Shown piece after piece: positions 49,595 to 58,253 of a DNA stretch of 64,000 nt. This DNA is from Actinomadura nitritigenes. Its GTDB lineage: Bacteria > Actinomycetota > Actinomycetes > Streptosporangiales > Streptosporangiaceae. Positions within the stretch are counted from its first letter, which is position 1. Each line of letters starts with the position of its first letter. A program made the translations under genes and the position numbers. The stretch is taken from assembly GCF_017573545.1 (NCBI RefSeq), contig NZ_JAGEOK010000001.1, forward strand, positions 310,001-374,000, in the 5' to 3' direction. The notes under the pieces were generated by a model. It was not told the DNA's origin. It worked only from the letters and a program-made list of their open reading frames with translations, and did not search any database.

Positions 49595-50509
49595 TCAGGG
49601 CAGCGGCGACACCGTCCACCCGTGCCGGATCCTGCAGGCGCGCGCCGCCTCCGCGGACGGTGCGCCCGCCACCAGCACGCGGAGCCCGCGCGCCGGGACC
49701 GCGCCGTGGTCGAACGCCAGCGCCCGCAGCTTCGCGGGGCCGACGACGAGGGCGGTGGCCCCGTACCGCAGGATCGCCTCCAGCAGGTCGCGGGCGCCCG
49801 GCTCCGGCACCCCGGCGAACGCGGCGCCCTGGACGAGGCACAGGTCGATGAGCCCGACCCACGTCCGCACCGGCACGTCCGCACCGCAGCAGACCAGGAC
49901 GTCGTCCTCCCCGAGCGCGACGGCGCCGGCCAGCCGGTAGAGGTCCGCGAGGCGGTCGGCATGCGTGACGTCCTCGCGCGGGCCCGTCAGCCGCAGCGCC
50001 GCGTCGCGCAGCGGATCGGGGGACGGCGCCTCGCCGGACCCGGCGCCCGCCTCCAGCAGCCGCCCGAACGGGGTGGCGCCCGGCACGTCCCCGAACGCGA
50101 AGACCTGCCGCACGTACGAGTCGTCCGCCGCGGCCATCGACCGGGCGGCGGTCTCCTCCCCCGTCATCAGGAACCGCGCTCCCGCCTCGTTCATCATCGC
50201 GGCGAGCTCGTCCGCGGGCGCGTGCGGCGGCAGCGGCGCGGGCACGGCTCCGGCCGCGGCGGCCGCGTGCACGGCGAGCGCCAGGTCGCAGGCGTCCGCG
50301 AGGTGGATCGCGCCGACGTCGCCGCCGCGCACCCCGTGCCGCCGGAGCCCCCGCGCCGCCGCGGGCACCGCCTCCGCGAACCGGGCGCGGCCGAGCGTCC
50401 GCCCCCGGTCGACGACCGCCGTCCGGCCGCCGCCGCCCATCGCCGCCAGCACCGCCCGCGTCACCGTCGCGTCGGCGACGCCCACCGCGCCGGTCTCTCC
50501 GTCCAGCAT
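49595..50509 (-). CDS. Truncated AMP-binding-like protein (degenerate acyl-adenylase N-domain)
   Basis: 304 residues from ATG 50509. The order and fold elements resemble the N-terminal domain of acyl-CoA synthetases (ARFAEAVPAAARGLRRHGV, IHLADACDLALAVHAAAAAG, NEAGARFLMTG). The nucleotide-binding T-S-G-x-x-G-x-P-K loop is gone: the corresponding stretch reads LTGPREDVTHADR. The C-terminal lid domain with the catalytic lysine is also missing (family usually about 500 residues). It follows a longer but also degenerate paralogue, with a gap of 98 bp, in the same orientation as the ATPase-LuxR regulator. A pseudo-enzyme or CoA-ligase remnant is likely. Confidence 0.75.
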   Translation of the reverse strand: MLDGETGAVGVADATVTRAVLAAMGGGGRTAVVDRGRTLGRARFAEAVPAAARGLRRHGVRGGDVGAIHLADACDLALAVHAAAAAGAVPAPLPPHAPADELAAMMNEAGARFLMTGEETAARSMAAADDSYVRQVFAFGDVPGATPFGRLLEAGAGSGEAPSPDPLRDAALRLTGPREDVTHADRLADLYRLAGAVALGEDDVLVCCGADVPVRTWVGLIDLCLVQGAAFAGVPEPGARDLLEAILRYGATALVVGPAKLRALAFDHGAVPARGLRVLVAGAPSAEAARACRIRHGWTVSPLP

Positions 50510-50554
50510 GCGGCGACCGTATGCCCGGCCCCGGCGCCGCCACATCCGAAGACC

Positions 50555-50571
50555 TATGTAGACACATGTGT
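50555..50571 (-). promoter_or_regulatory. Promoter with ACACATGTGT palindrome for the truncated AMP-binding gene
   Basis: On the reverse strand CTACACATGTGTCTACATAG combines the palindrome ACACATGTGT (50562-50571) with a -10-like TACATA (50555-50560), about 46 bp upstream of ATG 50509. The AT content is high for this genome. A similar palindrome (TGTGTACACA) lies upstream of the paralogous gene. Confidence 0.45.
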
Positions 50572-50607
50572 AGCCGCCGCAGGCCCACGTGCGGCCGCCC
50601 GGGTGGA

Positions 50608-52113
50608 TCACGGGCGGCGACCGAGGCCGGCGCGGTCGAGGAGCGCCCGGCGCCGGACGCTCCCGCCCGCGTCGCGGGGGATCTCCTCGACCAGGTGCAC
50701 GGCGACGACCCCGCGGCGCCCGGCGAGGTGGGTGTCGAGGTAGGCGAGCAGGTCGTCGACGGAGGTCTCGTCGGTGACGACGGCGAAGGCGTGCGGCGCC
50801 AGGCCGAGGTCCTCGTCGGGGACGGGCGCGACGGCGGCGTCGGACACCGCGGGATGCGCGGCGAGCACCGCCTCGGGTTCGCCGGGCGGCTCGGGCCGGG
50901 CGCGCCCCACCCGGCCGAGCACGAACACGCGGCCGTGGTCGTCGGCGAACGCCGAGTCGCCGGTCGGCAGCCAGCGGGCGGGGACGGCGGCGGTCCGGGT
51001 CACCGGCAACCGCACGCACAGTTCGCCCGGCTGGTAGGACGGCTGGCCGGCGCCGGTCCGCGGATGGACGACGCGCCACTTCACGCCGGGCAGGCCGCGC
51101 CCGACGGAGTCCAGCGTGCCCTCCTCGGCGGCGCGCAGGTTGAGGTGCGTGATGCCGGCGGCCTCGGCGATCCCGTACGCCTGCCTGACCGGGCAGCCGA
51201 GCCGGGCCGCGGCGGCGCGCGCGTCCTCGGCGGCGAGCGGCCCGCCCGCGGTGACGACGGCGCGCAGCGTCCGCAGGTCGTAGCGGCCGACCGTGCGATC
51301 GCGGCCGAGCGCCTCGACCAGGGGCGGCGGCAGCACCGCCACGGTGGCGCGCCACCGCTGCAGCGCGCGCAGCAGGTCGTGGCGGCCGCCGGTGAAGGCG
51401 ACGACCGCGGCGCCGAGCCGCAGGCCCGGGTTGAGGACGCCGTTCAGGCCGAGGACTCCGGTGAGCGGCAGCGCGGTCAGCACGGTGTCGGCGGAGCCGA
51501 CCATGCCGGCCTCGGCGACCCGCACCAGCCCGGCGACCATCTCCGCATGGGTGAGCCGGACCGTCCGGAGCGGTCCGGACGGACCGCCGGTGCAGGCGAC
51601 GAGTGCGAGGTCGCGGGCCGGGTCGACGGGGACCACCGGCGCCGCGGCACCGGTGAGCAGCGCCGAGAACGGCTCCGTGCCCGGTTCCGCGCCGAAGCAG
51701 AACAGCCGCCGGTCCCGTCCCCGGACGCCGCCTGCGAGCCCCGGCCAGGTGATCGCCGTCCGGGCTCCGGCGGACTCCAGCAGCCGCGCGATCTCGGCGG
51801 CGGGCAGCCCGCCCACGGGGAACGGGACGGCGCCGGCGGCGGTGACCGCGTGCAGCGCGAGGGCGAACTCGGGGCCGCCCGGCAGGTGCAGGCCCACCAC
51901 GTCGCCCGGCCGGATCCCCTCCCGCACGAGCCCGGCCGCGGCCGCGTCCGTGCGCGCGGCCAGCTCGCCGTACGTCAGCGACCGGCCGGACGACGCGTCG
52001 GCCACGGCGGGCCGCGCGGACTTCTCCGGTCCGGAACCGGCCCCGCCGAGCACGGCCCGCGTCACGGTCGCACCGGGGTACGCGGAGGCCGCGTCCACAC
52101 CCTGGGAGATCAT
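50608..52113 (-). CDS. AMP-binding (acyl-adenylate ligase-like) protein lacking the catalytic lysine
   Basis: 501 residues from ATG 52113. Overall fold and length match acyl-CoA synthetases/adenylation domains: SLTYGELAARTDAAAAGLV, the A3-like loop CTGGPSGPLR (lysine replaced), AYGIAEAAG in place of YGxTE, and LPTGDSAFADDHGRVFVLGR. The A8 hinge is altered (LGRVGRARPEPPG lacks the usual aspartate/IK-x-G), and the A10 segment reads PRDAGGSVRRRALL, with S485 where the universal catalytic Lys belongs. Adenylation competence is therefore doubtful. It lies directly behind the ATPase-LuxR regulator (gap 102 bp) and ahead of a truncated paralogue. Confidence 0.85.
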   Translation of the reverse strand: MISQGVDAASAYPGATVTRAVLGGAGSGPEKSARPAVADASSGRSLTYGELAARTDAAAAGLVREGIRPGDVVGLHLPGGPEFALALHAVTAAGAVPFPVGGLPAAEIARLLESAGARTAITWPGLAGGVRGRDRRLFCFGAEPGTEPFSALLTGAAAPVVPVDPARDLALVACTGGPSGPLRTVRLTHAEMVAGLVRVAEAGMVGSADTVLTALPLTGVLGLNGVLNPGLRLGAAVVAFTGGRHDLLRALQRWRATVAVLPPPLVEALGRDRTVGRYDLRTLRAVVTAGGPLAAEDARAAAARLGCPVRQAYGIAEAAGITHLNLRAAEEGTLDSVGRGLPGVKWRVVHPRTGAGQPSYQPGELCVRLPVTRTAAVPARWLPTGDSAFADDHGRVFVLGRVGRARPEPPGEPEAVLAAHPAVSDAAVAPVPDEDLGLAPHAFAVVTDETSVDDLLAYLDTHLAGRRGVVAVHLVEEIPRDAGGSVRRRALLDRAGLGRRP

Positions 52114-52201
52114 GCGCCGACGCTATGGTGGACGCCGCGTCAGCACATGCACCGGACTACGCAGGCATGGTCGTATTCGGCACCTCCGCACCGCTCCGCG
52201 A

Positions 52202-52211
52202 TGTGTACACA
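52202..52211. promoter_or_regulatory. TGTGTACACA palindrome between the regulator and AMP-binding genes
   Basis: A perfect 10-bp palindrome 5 bp beyond the ATPase-LuxR stop and 89 bp upstream of the AMP-binding start. Its resemblance to ACACATGTGT in front of the second AMP-binding gene suggests a shared site, possibly for the LuxR regulator itself (inference). Confidence 0.35.
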
Positions 52212-52215
52212 CCCC

Positions 52216-55200
52216 TCAGTCCTCGGCGGAGAGGGTCTCCACGACCCATGCGGCGATCTGCGCGCGGGACGAGTAGCCCAGCTTGGTCAGGATGTTCGTC
52301 ACGTGCCGCGCGACGGTCGCCGGGCTGATCACCAGCTCGTCCGCGATCCCGCGGTTGGTCAGCCCGCGCGCCACGAGCCGTGCGATCTCCCGCTCCCGCC
52401 CCGTCAGCGTGCTCGGCGGCGTGAACGGCCGAGCACGTCCCTCCAACGCCCGCCCCTCCAACGCCCGGCCCCCACCCGGGCCGCTCCACGGACGCGCATG
52501 CCGCGCCTCGCCTCCTTGCTCCCCGCCCAGAAGGTCCCGGCCGGCTTCCCGCTCCCCGACGGCGCCCGGCCCACGTCCGTCCGGGACCCGCCCCGCCTCT
52601 TCCGCCCCCCGCCACACCCCTGACCGCTCACCAGCCGCCGTCTCACGGCCGGCGCCGCCCCGGCCTGCACCCACCTCCGGTTCGCCCCCACTCCACGCCG
52701 CTGCTCCTCGCACTCCCGACCGCATCGCCGACCCTGGCGGCGCGTCCTCCTCCACGCTCGACGCTCGTCCGCCGGTCTCCTGCCGGCCACTCCGGACTCG
52801 AGGCCCGCTCTGCTCCTGCCGGCCAGGTTCCCGGGCCCCGACCGCGCCCGGACCCGGCTCGTCCTCGAACGGCATCGCCGCCGCTTCCCGCGACGCGCAT
52901 GCCCGCCCGGAACCCGGCACTCGTCGTCCGGCATCCTGCGCGCCCGGCTGCGGTACCTGCTTCGCGCTCGGCTCCCGTTCGCCCTCGAACCACGTCACCA
53001 CCGGCCCTTGTGACGCGTCCGCCGGTTCGTCCTGCGGTCTTCGCCGGTCGGCTTCCCCCAGTCGGCCGGTGGCCGACTCCGGAGCGGCCTCGGAAGGCAT
53101 CGCGCTTCCTGGAGGCTGCGTTGCGCGTGCGGGGTCGCCGCCCGGCGTGCGCGGGCCGGCCTCCCCCGCCCGAGTAAGAGGCATCTCTCGTCGGGCGGGC
53201 TCGCCCGAAGGCGATTGCGCCGCAGCCAGCGGCTCGGCGCCCGGCTCCCTGCCGGCGCTTTCCCGGTTGCGCCGTGCGCTCGACTCCCGTTCCTCGCCGG
53301 GATGAGGCGAGCGCTGAAGTGCCCCTGTCCGCCCGCCGCTCGGCGGCCGAGAGGCGGCTTCGGAAGCCCGCCCCGGGTCAAGAGCCCGCCCCGGGCCGAG
53401 CCCCTGCCCCGATTCGAGGGCCTGCCCCGGGCCGGGACCCTGCCCCGGGTCAAGAGCCCGTCCCGGATCAACGGCCTGCGCTGGGTCGAGGGCCTGTCCC
53501 GGATCAAGAGCCTGCCCCGGATCAAGAGCCTGTCCCGGATCAAGCGCCTGCCCCGGATCAACGGCCTGCTCTGGGGCGGGGGCCTGCGCTGGGGCGGGGG
53601 CCCGGGGCGCGTCCGGGTCGTGTTTCGTCGTTGATTCTCGGGTGGGACGGGGCGTCGGGTGTTCCCGGGTGAGCGGTCCCGGGGGCCGGGTCTGCTCTCG
53701 GCGAGGGGCGCGCGGCTGGTCTGGGACGGGGCGCGGTTCGGGGGGTGCGGCTTCTTGGCTGGAGCGCGGGGAGGGGACGGAGGCCGGTCCGGTGGTGGAC
53801 GGGACGTTGCGGGCGTGCAGGGCGTAGTCGACCGCGTCGTCGGGGGACATCGCGCGGCCCTCGCCCCAGAACTGGGCGACGAGGGGCTCGCCGAGGCGGC
53901 GGCGGATCGGTTCCAGCATCCGTTCGCGGCGGGCGCCGGCGGCGGGGTGGCGGCCGGTGGCCTCGCGGAGCGCCGCCGCGGCGCCGGCGAGCATCACCGC
54001 GCCGCGCGCGTCGCCCTCGACGGCGACCAGTTCGGCGAACGTCTCCAGGGCGCGGGCGACGTCGAGGCGGATGCCGGACGAACGGCTCAGCGACAGGCTC
54101 TCCGCCAGCGCCTCCCGGGCGGACGCCGGGTCCCCCTGCTCCAGCGCGACCCGGCCGATGCCGGCGAGCGCCCGCGCCATCTCCGGCCGCGCCCCGATCT
54201 CCGCCAGGATCGGCAGGACGTCGGCGTAGTGGGCGCGGGCCGCGCCGGGGTCGCCGCGGAGCTCGGCCAGCCGGCCGAGGCCGATGATGGCGTGCGCGGC
54301 GCCCCAGAGCTGCCCGATCTCCCGCATCAGCCTCGCGCCCGCGTCCAGGTGCTCGCGTGCCTCGCGGAGGCGGACCCGGCGGATCAGCAGGTAGCCGCGG
54401 GTGATCCGGGCATAGGCGCGGACCCAGTCCCGGCCGGGCCCCGCGGCGATCGCGTCGGCCTCGTCCAGCCGCGCCGCGGCGTCCTCGAACCGGCCCGCGC
54501 GGGCGAGCGACTCGGCCAGCGTGACCAGGGCGGACGCCGTCGTGAACGGGTCGCCGGCGGCCCGGCAGGGGTCGAGGGCCTCCTCGGCGTACCGGGCGGC
54601 CTGGGCGAAGTCGCGGCCGCCGACGGCCAGCTGCGCGCGTCCCGCGAGCGCCGCGCCCAGGGTGCGCGGGTCGGCGCCGTGCGAGCGGGCGAGGAACCGG
54701 TCCGTCCAGCCGGCCCATTCGGCGACGCGTCCGCGGACGATCCAGAAGGTGCGCAGCGCGGTGCACAGCCGCAGGCCCTCGCCGATGTCGCCGCGGTCCA
54801 GCGACCAGCCGAGCGCGGCCTGGACGTTCCCGAGCTCGGCGTCGTACCGGCGGAACAGCGCGACCCGGTCGGCCCACGCACCGGGCACCTCCGCCACCCC
54901 GAGCCTTCCGTCGTGCTCGGCGGCCTCCAGCACCGCGTCGCGGTGCCGGGTCCGGAACCCGGCGTCCTCGCCCGCCTCCGCGAGGCGTTCGGCGGCGTAC
55001 TCCCGGATGCTGTCGAGCTGGCGGAACCGGACCTGCCCCGCCAGCTCCCCCACGACGGCCACCAGGGACTTGTCGACCAGCGCGGTCAGCAGGTCCAGGA
55101 CGTCCTCGGCGGGGAGCGCGGCGTCCGCGCAGACGTGCTCGGCCTGCTCGAGGGTCCAGCCGGCGAACACCGACAGCCGGCGCAGCAGCGTCCGCTCCCG

Positions 55201-55980
55201 CACGTCGAGCAGGTCGTGGCTCCAGTCGATCGCCGCGCGCAGCGTCCGCTGCCGGGGCGGCGCGGTCCGGTCGCCGGCGCTGAGCAGCCGGAACCGGTCG
55301 GCGAGGCGGCCGGCCATCTGCTCGACCGACAGCACCCGGACGCGCGCGGCGGCCAGTTCCAGCGCCAGCGGCATGCCGTCCAGCGCCCGCGTGACCTCCT
55401 CGACGCCGCCGGTGACGTCGAAGCCGGGCCGGGCGGCGCGGGCCCGGTCGGCGAACAGGCGCACCGCCTCGTGCGGTTCGAGCGGCGGGACCCGCCAGAC
55501 GTTCTCGCCCGCCATCCGCAGCGGCTCGCGGCTGGTCGCCAGCACCCGCATCCGCGGGCAGCGGGCCAGCAGCAGGCCGGTCAGCTCCGCGCACTCCTCG
55601 ATGACGTGCTCGCAGTTGTCCAGGACGATCAGGACCGACGGTCCGCGCAGCGCGTCGGCGAGCGTGTCGGCCGTCCGGCGGCCCTCCTCCTCCGCCACGT
55701 CCAGCACCGCCGCGACGCGCCGCGCGACCGGTTCGGGCGTGCCGTCGGGGCGGACGCCGGCGAGTTCCACGAGCCAGACGCCGTCGGGGTGGGCGTCCAG
55801 CATCGTCCGCGCGACGTGCAGGGCCAGCCGCGTCTTGCCGATGCCGCCGGCTCCGCACAGCGTGACCGACCGCATGCCCTCCAGGAGGCGGCGCAGGTCG
55901 GCCACGTCGCGCTCGCGGCCGACGAAGGCGTTGGGTTCGGCGGGGAGGTTCGTCCTCAGAGGAGATCTCGGCTCGGTCAT
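52216..55980 (-). CDS. Giant ATPase-LuxR regulator with about 450-residue low-complexity linker
   Basis: 1254 residues from ATG 55980. The N-terminal STAND/AfsR-type ATPase has FVGRERDVADLRRLL, Walker A GAGGIGKT (residues 43-50), VLIVLDNCEH and LATSREPLRM. Residues about 350-700 form TPR-like helices. Residues about 725-1180 are a Pro/Gly/Glu/Arg-rich low-complexity linker that includes many DPGQAL-type hexapeptides; its codons have a visibly weaker third-position GC bias than the flanking domains. The LuxR helix-turn-helix (TGREREIARLVARG, then SPATVARHVTNILTKLG) ends the protein. Typical members are 800-950 residues. It probably activates genes in response to a ligand; the AMP-binding genes downstream and the divergent SMC-like operon are candidates. 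Confidence 0.88.
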   Translation of the reverse strand: MTEPRSPLRTNLPAEPNAFVGRERDVADLRRLLEGMRSVTLCGAGGIGKTRLALHVARTMLDAHPDGVWLVELAGVRPDGTPEPVARRVAAVLDVAEEEGRRTADTLADALRGPSVLIVLDNCEHVIEECAELTGLLLARCPRMRVLATSREPLRMAGENVWRVPPLEPHEAVRLFADRARAARPGFDVTGGVEEVTRALDGMPLALELAAARVRVLSVEQMAGRLADRFRLLSAGDRTAPPRQRTLRAAIDWSHDLLDVRERTLLRRLSVFAGWTLEQAEHVCADAALPAEDVLDLLTALVDKSLVAVVGELAGQVRFRQLDSIREYAAERLAEAGEDAGFRTRHRDAVLEAAEHDGRLGVAEVPGAWADRVALFRRYDAELGNVQAALGWSLDRGDIGEGLRLCTALRTFWIVRGRVAEWAGWTDRFLARSHGADPRTLGAALAGRAQLAVGGRDFAQAARYAEEALDPCRAAGDPFTTASALVTLAESLARAGRFEDAAARLDEADAIAAGPGRDWVRAYARITRGYLLIRRVRLREAREHLDAGARLMREIGQLWGAAHAIIGLGRLAELRGDPGAARAHYADVLPILAEIGARPEMARALAGIGRVALEQGDPASAREALAESLSLSRSSGIRLDVARALETFAELVAVEGDARGAVMLAGAAAALREATGRHPAAGARRERMLEPIRRRLGEPLVAQFWGEGRAMSPDDAVDYALHARNVPSTTGPASVPSPRSSQEAAPPEPRPVPDQPRAPRREQTRPPGPLTREHPTPRPTRESTTKHDPDAPRAPAPAQAPAPEQAVDPGQALDPGQALDPGQALDPGQALDPAQAVDPGRALDPGQGPGPGQALESGQGLGPGRALDPGRASEAASRPPSGGRTGALQRSPHPGEERESSARRNRESAGREPGAEPLAAAQSPSGEPARREMPLTRAGEAGPRTPGGDPARATQPPGSAMPSEAAPESATGRLGEADRRRPQDEPADASQGPVVTWFEGEREPSAKQVPQPGAQDAGRRVPGSGRACASREAAAMPFEDEPGPGAVGAREPGRQEQSGPRVRSGRQETGGRASSVEEDAPPGSAMRSGVRGAAAWSGGEPEVGAGRGGAGRETAAGERSGVWRGAEEAGRVPDGRGPGAVGEREAGRDLLGGEQGGEARHARPWSGPGGGRALEGRALEGRARPFTPPSTLTGREREIARLVARGLTNRGIADELVISPATVARHVTNILTKLGYSSRAQIAAWVVETLSAED
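53370..53577. repeat. 18-bp in-frame tandem repeats encoding DPGQAL units
   Basis: Within the linker of the ATPase-LuxR gene, degenerate 18-bp units such as CCCGGATCAAGAGCCTGT occur about ten times. They translate on the reverse strand as DPGQAL/DPGQAV/DPGRAL hexapeptides at about residues 802-871. Because the period is a multiple of three, copy-number change would keep the frame. Confidence 0.85.
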
Positions 55981-56178
55981 GCCCCTCCTGCCGTGTCCGA
56001 AGGGCCCGGCCCGTCGCGCTCCGTGCCCTGGTGCGGCCTGCGGCCCGCGAAGTCCGGGTCGCTCTGTGAGTGTGTCATCGCCCTGCGTGCTCCGTCTGCG
56101 GTTTCGGGGGCCCTTTCTCGCGGGCGGTCCCGCCGCCGATTCCACCTTGGGCGCCGCGGGGCCGTACCGTAGTGCGCC

Positions 56179-57384
56179 GTGTCCACCGCCTCCGACAACG
56201 CGGCCGCCAGCCTCGACGACGTGCTGGTCGGCGAGGCCGTGCTGGGCGTGTACCGGCAGATGTTCGCGGCGCTGGCGCGCGACAGCGGCGCCGTGGTGGA
56301 CGATCCGGAGCTGGTGGACGTCGCCGAGACGCTGCTCGCCGCGTTCGCCGACGCGGGCGAGGACGGGCTGAGCCGGGAGCAGATGCGGTACGTGTGCCGC
56401 CGGTACCCGTCCGAGGTGTTCGAGAACCGGCTGCGGGTGCTGAAGGGGCTCGGCGCCGTCCGGGAGGTGTTCCCCAAGCCGAACCAGCTGCGGTACCGGG
56501 CGTCGTTCACCAGCGTGGTCGGGCTGATGTTCGTCCGGCGGATGATGCTGGACGGCGGGCAGAGCGAGATGCACCGGCTCCTGGCGCTGGAGCAGCTCAA
56601 CGTCGCCGACCCGCGGATGACGCCCGAGCAGGCGCGCGACGGCGCGGACGGCCTGGCCCGCGCGTTCCGGCTGTGGAGCGTCGAGCTCGTCACCCTCACC
56701 AACGGGACGATCGAGGAGCTGCGGGAGCAGGCGCCGAAGCTGTGGGGCACCGAGGAGATCCTGCTGCGCGCCGAGCGGCTGCACGGGGCGATCCTGCGGC
56801 GGTGGCCGCAGCTCGACCGCACCTGCACGGACCTGCGCGCCGCCATCTACGCCTACGGCGACGCGTCGCGGCGCGCGGCCGCGCGCCTGACGGACTCCGC
56901 GGGCACGACCCGCAACCTCACCCTGCTTCCGCCCGAGACGTGGCGCACCTTCTCGCGCACCGCCGGCCGCGAGGAGCTCGCGGCCGTCCTGGACGGTTTC
57001 GTGTTCGACGCCGCCGCGCCGTGGCACGAGCCGTCCGCGGTGGTGACCGCCGTGGAGGACGGGCCCCGCGCGACCCCGCCCCGGCCGGCGCCGCCGCGGC
57101 CGTCCGTGCCCGACACCGGGCTGTCGTCGGAGACCGGCTCCGACATCACCGCGATGGAGCGGCTGCGCGCCATGGCCGAGGAGGTCCTGCGCGGGCGGGA
57201 CCGGGTCGCCGTGCACGACGTCCTCGCGCAGGACTGGGTGACCGCGCGCCGGACGCTGGCCGACCTGTCGTCGGCCCACCTGCACCCGGAGCTCCCGTAC
57301 CGGCTCGTCTGGTCGGACGGCCTGGACGTGCGCCCGGACGGGGCGCCCACCTGGGTGACGCCCGGATGGTTCGAGAGGACGTGA
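56179..57384 (+). CDS. Kleisin-like winged-helix protein of an SMC-like system
   Basis: 401 residues from GTG 56179. A winged helix is predicted at about residues 65-112 (LSREQMRYVCRRYPSEVFEN, VLKGLGAVREVFPKPNQLRY). Helical segments follow through residue 270 (ALEQLNVADPRMTPEQ, WSVELVTLTNGTIEELREQA, AIYAYGDASRRAAARL). A Pro-rich linker (about 295-320) leads to a second winged-helix-like region (RDRVAVHDVLAQDWVTARRT). This N-wHTH, helix bundle, C-wHTH plan resembles MukF/kleisin proteins, but I recognise no named family. It is the first of four overlapping genes; the last is an SMC-like ATPase, so it probably bridges the ATPase heads. Confidence 0.72.
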   Translation: MSTASDNAAASLDDVLVGEAVLGVYRQMFAALARDSGAVVDDPELVDVAETLLAAFADAGEDGLSREQMRYVCRRYPSEVFENRLRVLKGLGAVREVFPKPNQLRYRASFTSVVGLMFVRRMMLDGGQSEMHRLLALEQLNVADPRMTPEQARDGADGLARAFRLWSVELVTLTNGTIEELREQAPKLWGTEEILLRAERLHGAILRRWPQLDRTCTDLRAAIYAYGDASRRAAARLTDSAGTTRNLTLLPPETWRTFSRTAGREELAAVLDGFVFDAAAPWHEPSAVVTAVEDGPRATPPRPAPPRPSVPDTGLSSETGSDITAMERLRAMAEEVLRGRDRVAVHDVLAQDWVTARRTLADLSSAHLHPELPYRLVWSDGLDVRPDGAPTWVTPGWFERT

Positions 57385-58253
57385 CCGTGGACCCGCAGGT
57401 TCTCGCGCGGGCCCGCGCCCGCGTGCTCGGCGCCACGTCGGTCGCGGCGGCCGATCCCGTCCCGGCGGGCACGGCCGCGGCCACGGACGGCGACCGGGTG
57501 TGGCTGCTGCCGGTCTGGCCGGACGGCGCCACGCCCGCGCTCCTGGAGGAGTACCAGACCGCGCCCATGCCGCTGGACCGCGCGGGCCAGGCGCGCCGCG
57601 TCCTCGCCGCCGCGCTGCGGTGCTGCTGGACGCGGCTGGACGACGCTCCGTGGCCGGGCGCGCCGGCCACGGTCGCGGCCGTCCTGGAGGTCTACGCGGA
57701 CATGTCCCGTGGGGACGCGGACCTGGCGCGCCGGTGGGCCACCGGCGAGCTGCGCCGCCTGGCCGACACCGGGTGGCTCCTCCTGGACGAGGGCACCGCC
57801 GCGAAGGGCGGTACCGTCCGTCCCGGTCCGCGGGTCTCCCTGTGGGCGGAGCACACGCTGTCGTCGCTGCGCTCCCTCCTGCACCGCCTGCCCGAACCGC
57901 CGCCGCCTCCCGCGGAGTCGCACGCCCAGGACCCGCTCGACGGGCCTCCGGCCGTTCCGTCCCCCCGTCCGTCCGAACCGGCCGCCGGCGAGGCGCCGGC
58001 GTCGGCCGCGGAGCCTTCGGGGCCGGGTAGTGCGGGTGGTGAACGTGCGTCATCCGCGCCTCCTGCGGTGTTCAGGTCGCCTTCCGTGAACGAGCCTGCC
58101 GCGCCCCCGGCACCGGCGGCGGAGAAATCTCTTCCTGTGGATAACCTGCCGCCGGCGGGCCCCGGCGAGGCCGAGCCGGACCCGGAGGACGGCCCCCGGC
58201 CCGCACGCGAGGGCGGGTCGCGCGAGGAAGGTCCGGGGAGCGGCGGTGAGTGA
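57381..58253 (+). CDS. KITE-like winged-helix protein with disordered tail
   Basis: 290 residues from GTG 57381, which overlaps the upstream TGA (GTGA) and is preceded by GAGAGG; ATG 57366 is an alternative. Residues 1-160 contain an alpha-helical region and a likely winged helix (LARRWATGELRRLADTGWLL followed by the wing VRPGPRVSLW). The last 130 residues are Pro/Ala/Ser/Glu-rich and low complexity. The wing signature RPGPR resembles VPGPQF of the next gene, suggesting the two are related KITE-type subunits (MukE/ScpB-like), an inference. Cytoplasmic. Function unknown outside the operon context. Confidence 0.68.
   Translation: MTVDPQVLARARARVLGATSVAAADPVPAGTAAATDGDRVWLLPVWPDGATPALLEEYQTAPMPLDRAGQARRVLAAALRCCWTRLDDAPWPGAPATVAAVLEVYADMSRGDADLARRWATGELRRLADTGWLLLDEGTAAKGGTVRPGPRVSLWAEHTLSSLRSLLHRLPEPPPPPAESHAQDPLDGPPAVPSPRPSEPAAGEAPASAAEPSGPGSAGGERASSAPPAVFRSPSVNEPAAPPAPAAEKSLPVDNLPPAGPGEAEPDPEDGPRPAREGGSREEGPGSGGE

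Noticed and set aside
52283..53305. Forward ORF opposite the linker of the ATPase-LuxR gene
   Set aside because: It mirrors the low-complexity linker on the other strand, with no recognisable domain; the reverse frame joins two conserved domains and is the real gene.
53370..53577. CRISPR-like array suspected from the 18-bp repeats
   Set aside because: Units are contiguous with no spacers, degenerate, and in frame within a protein-coding gene.
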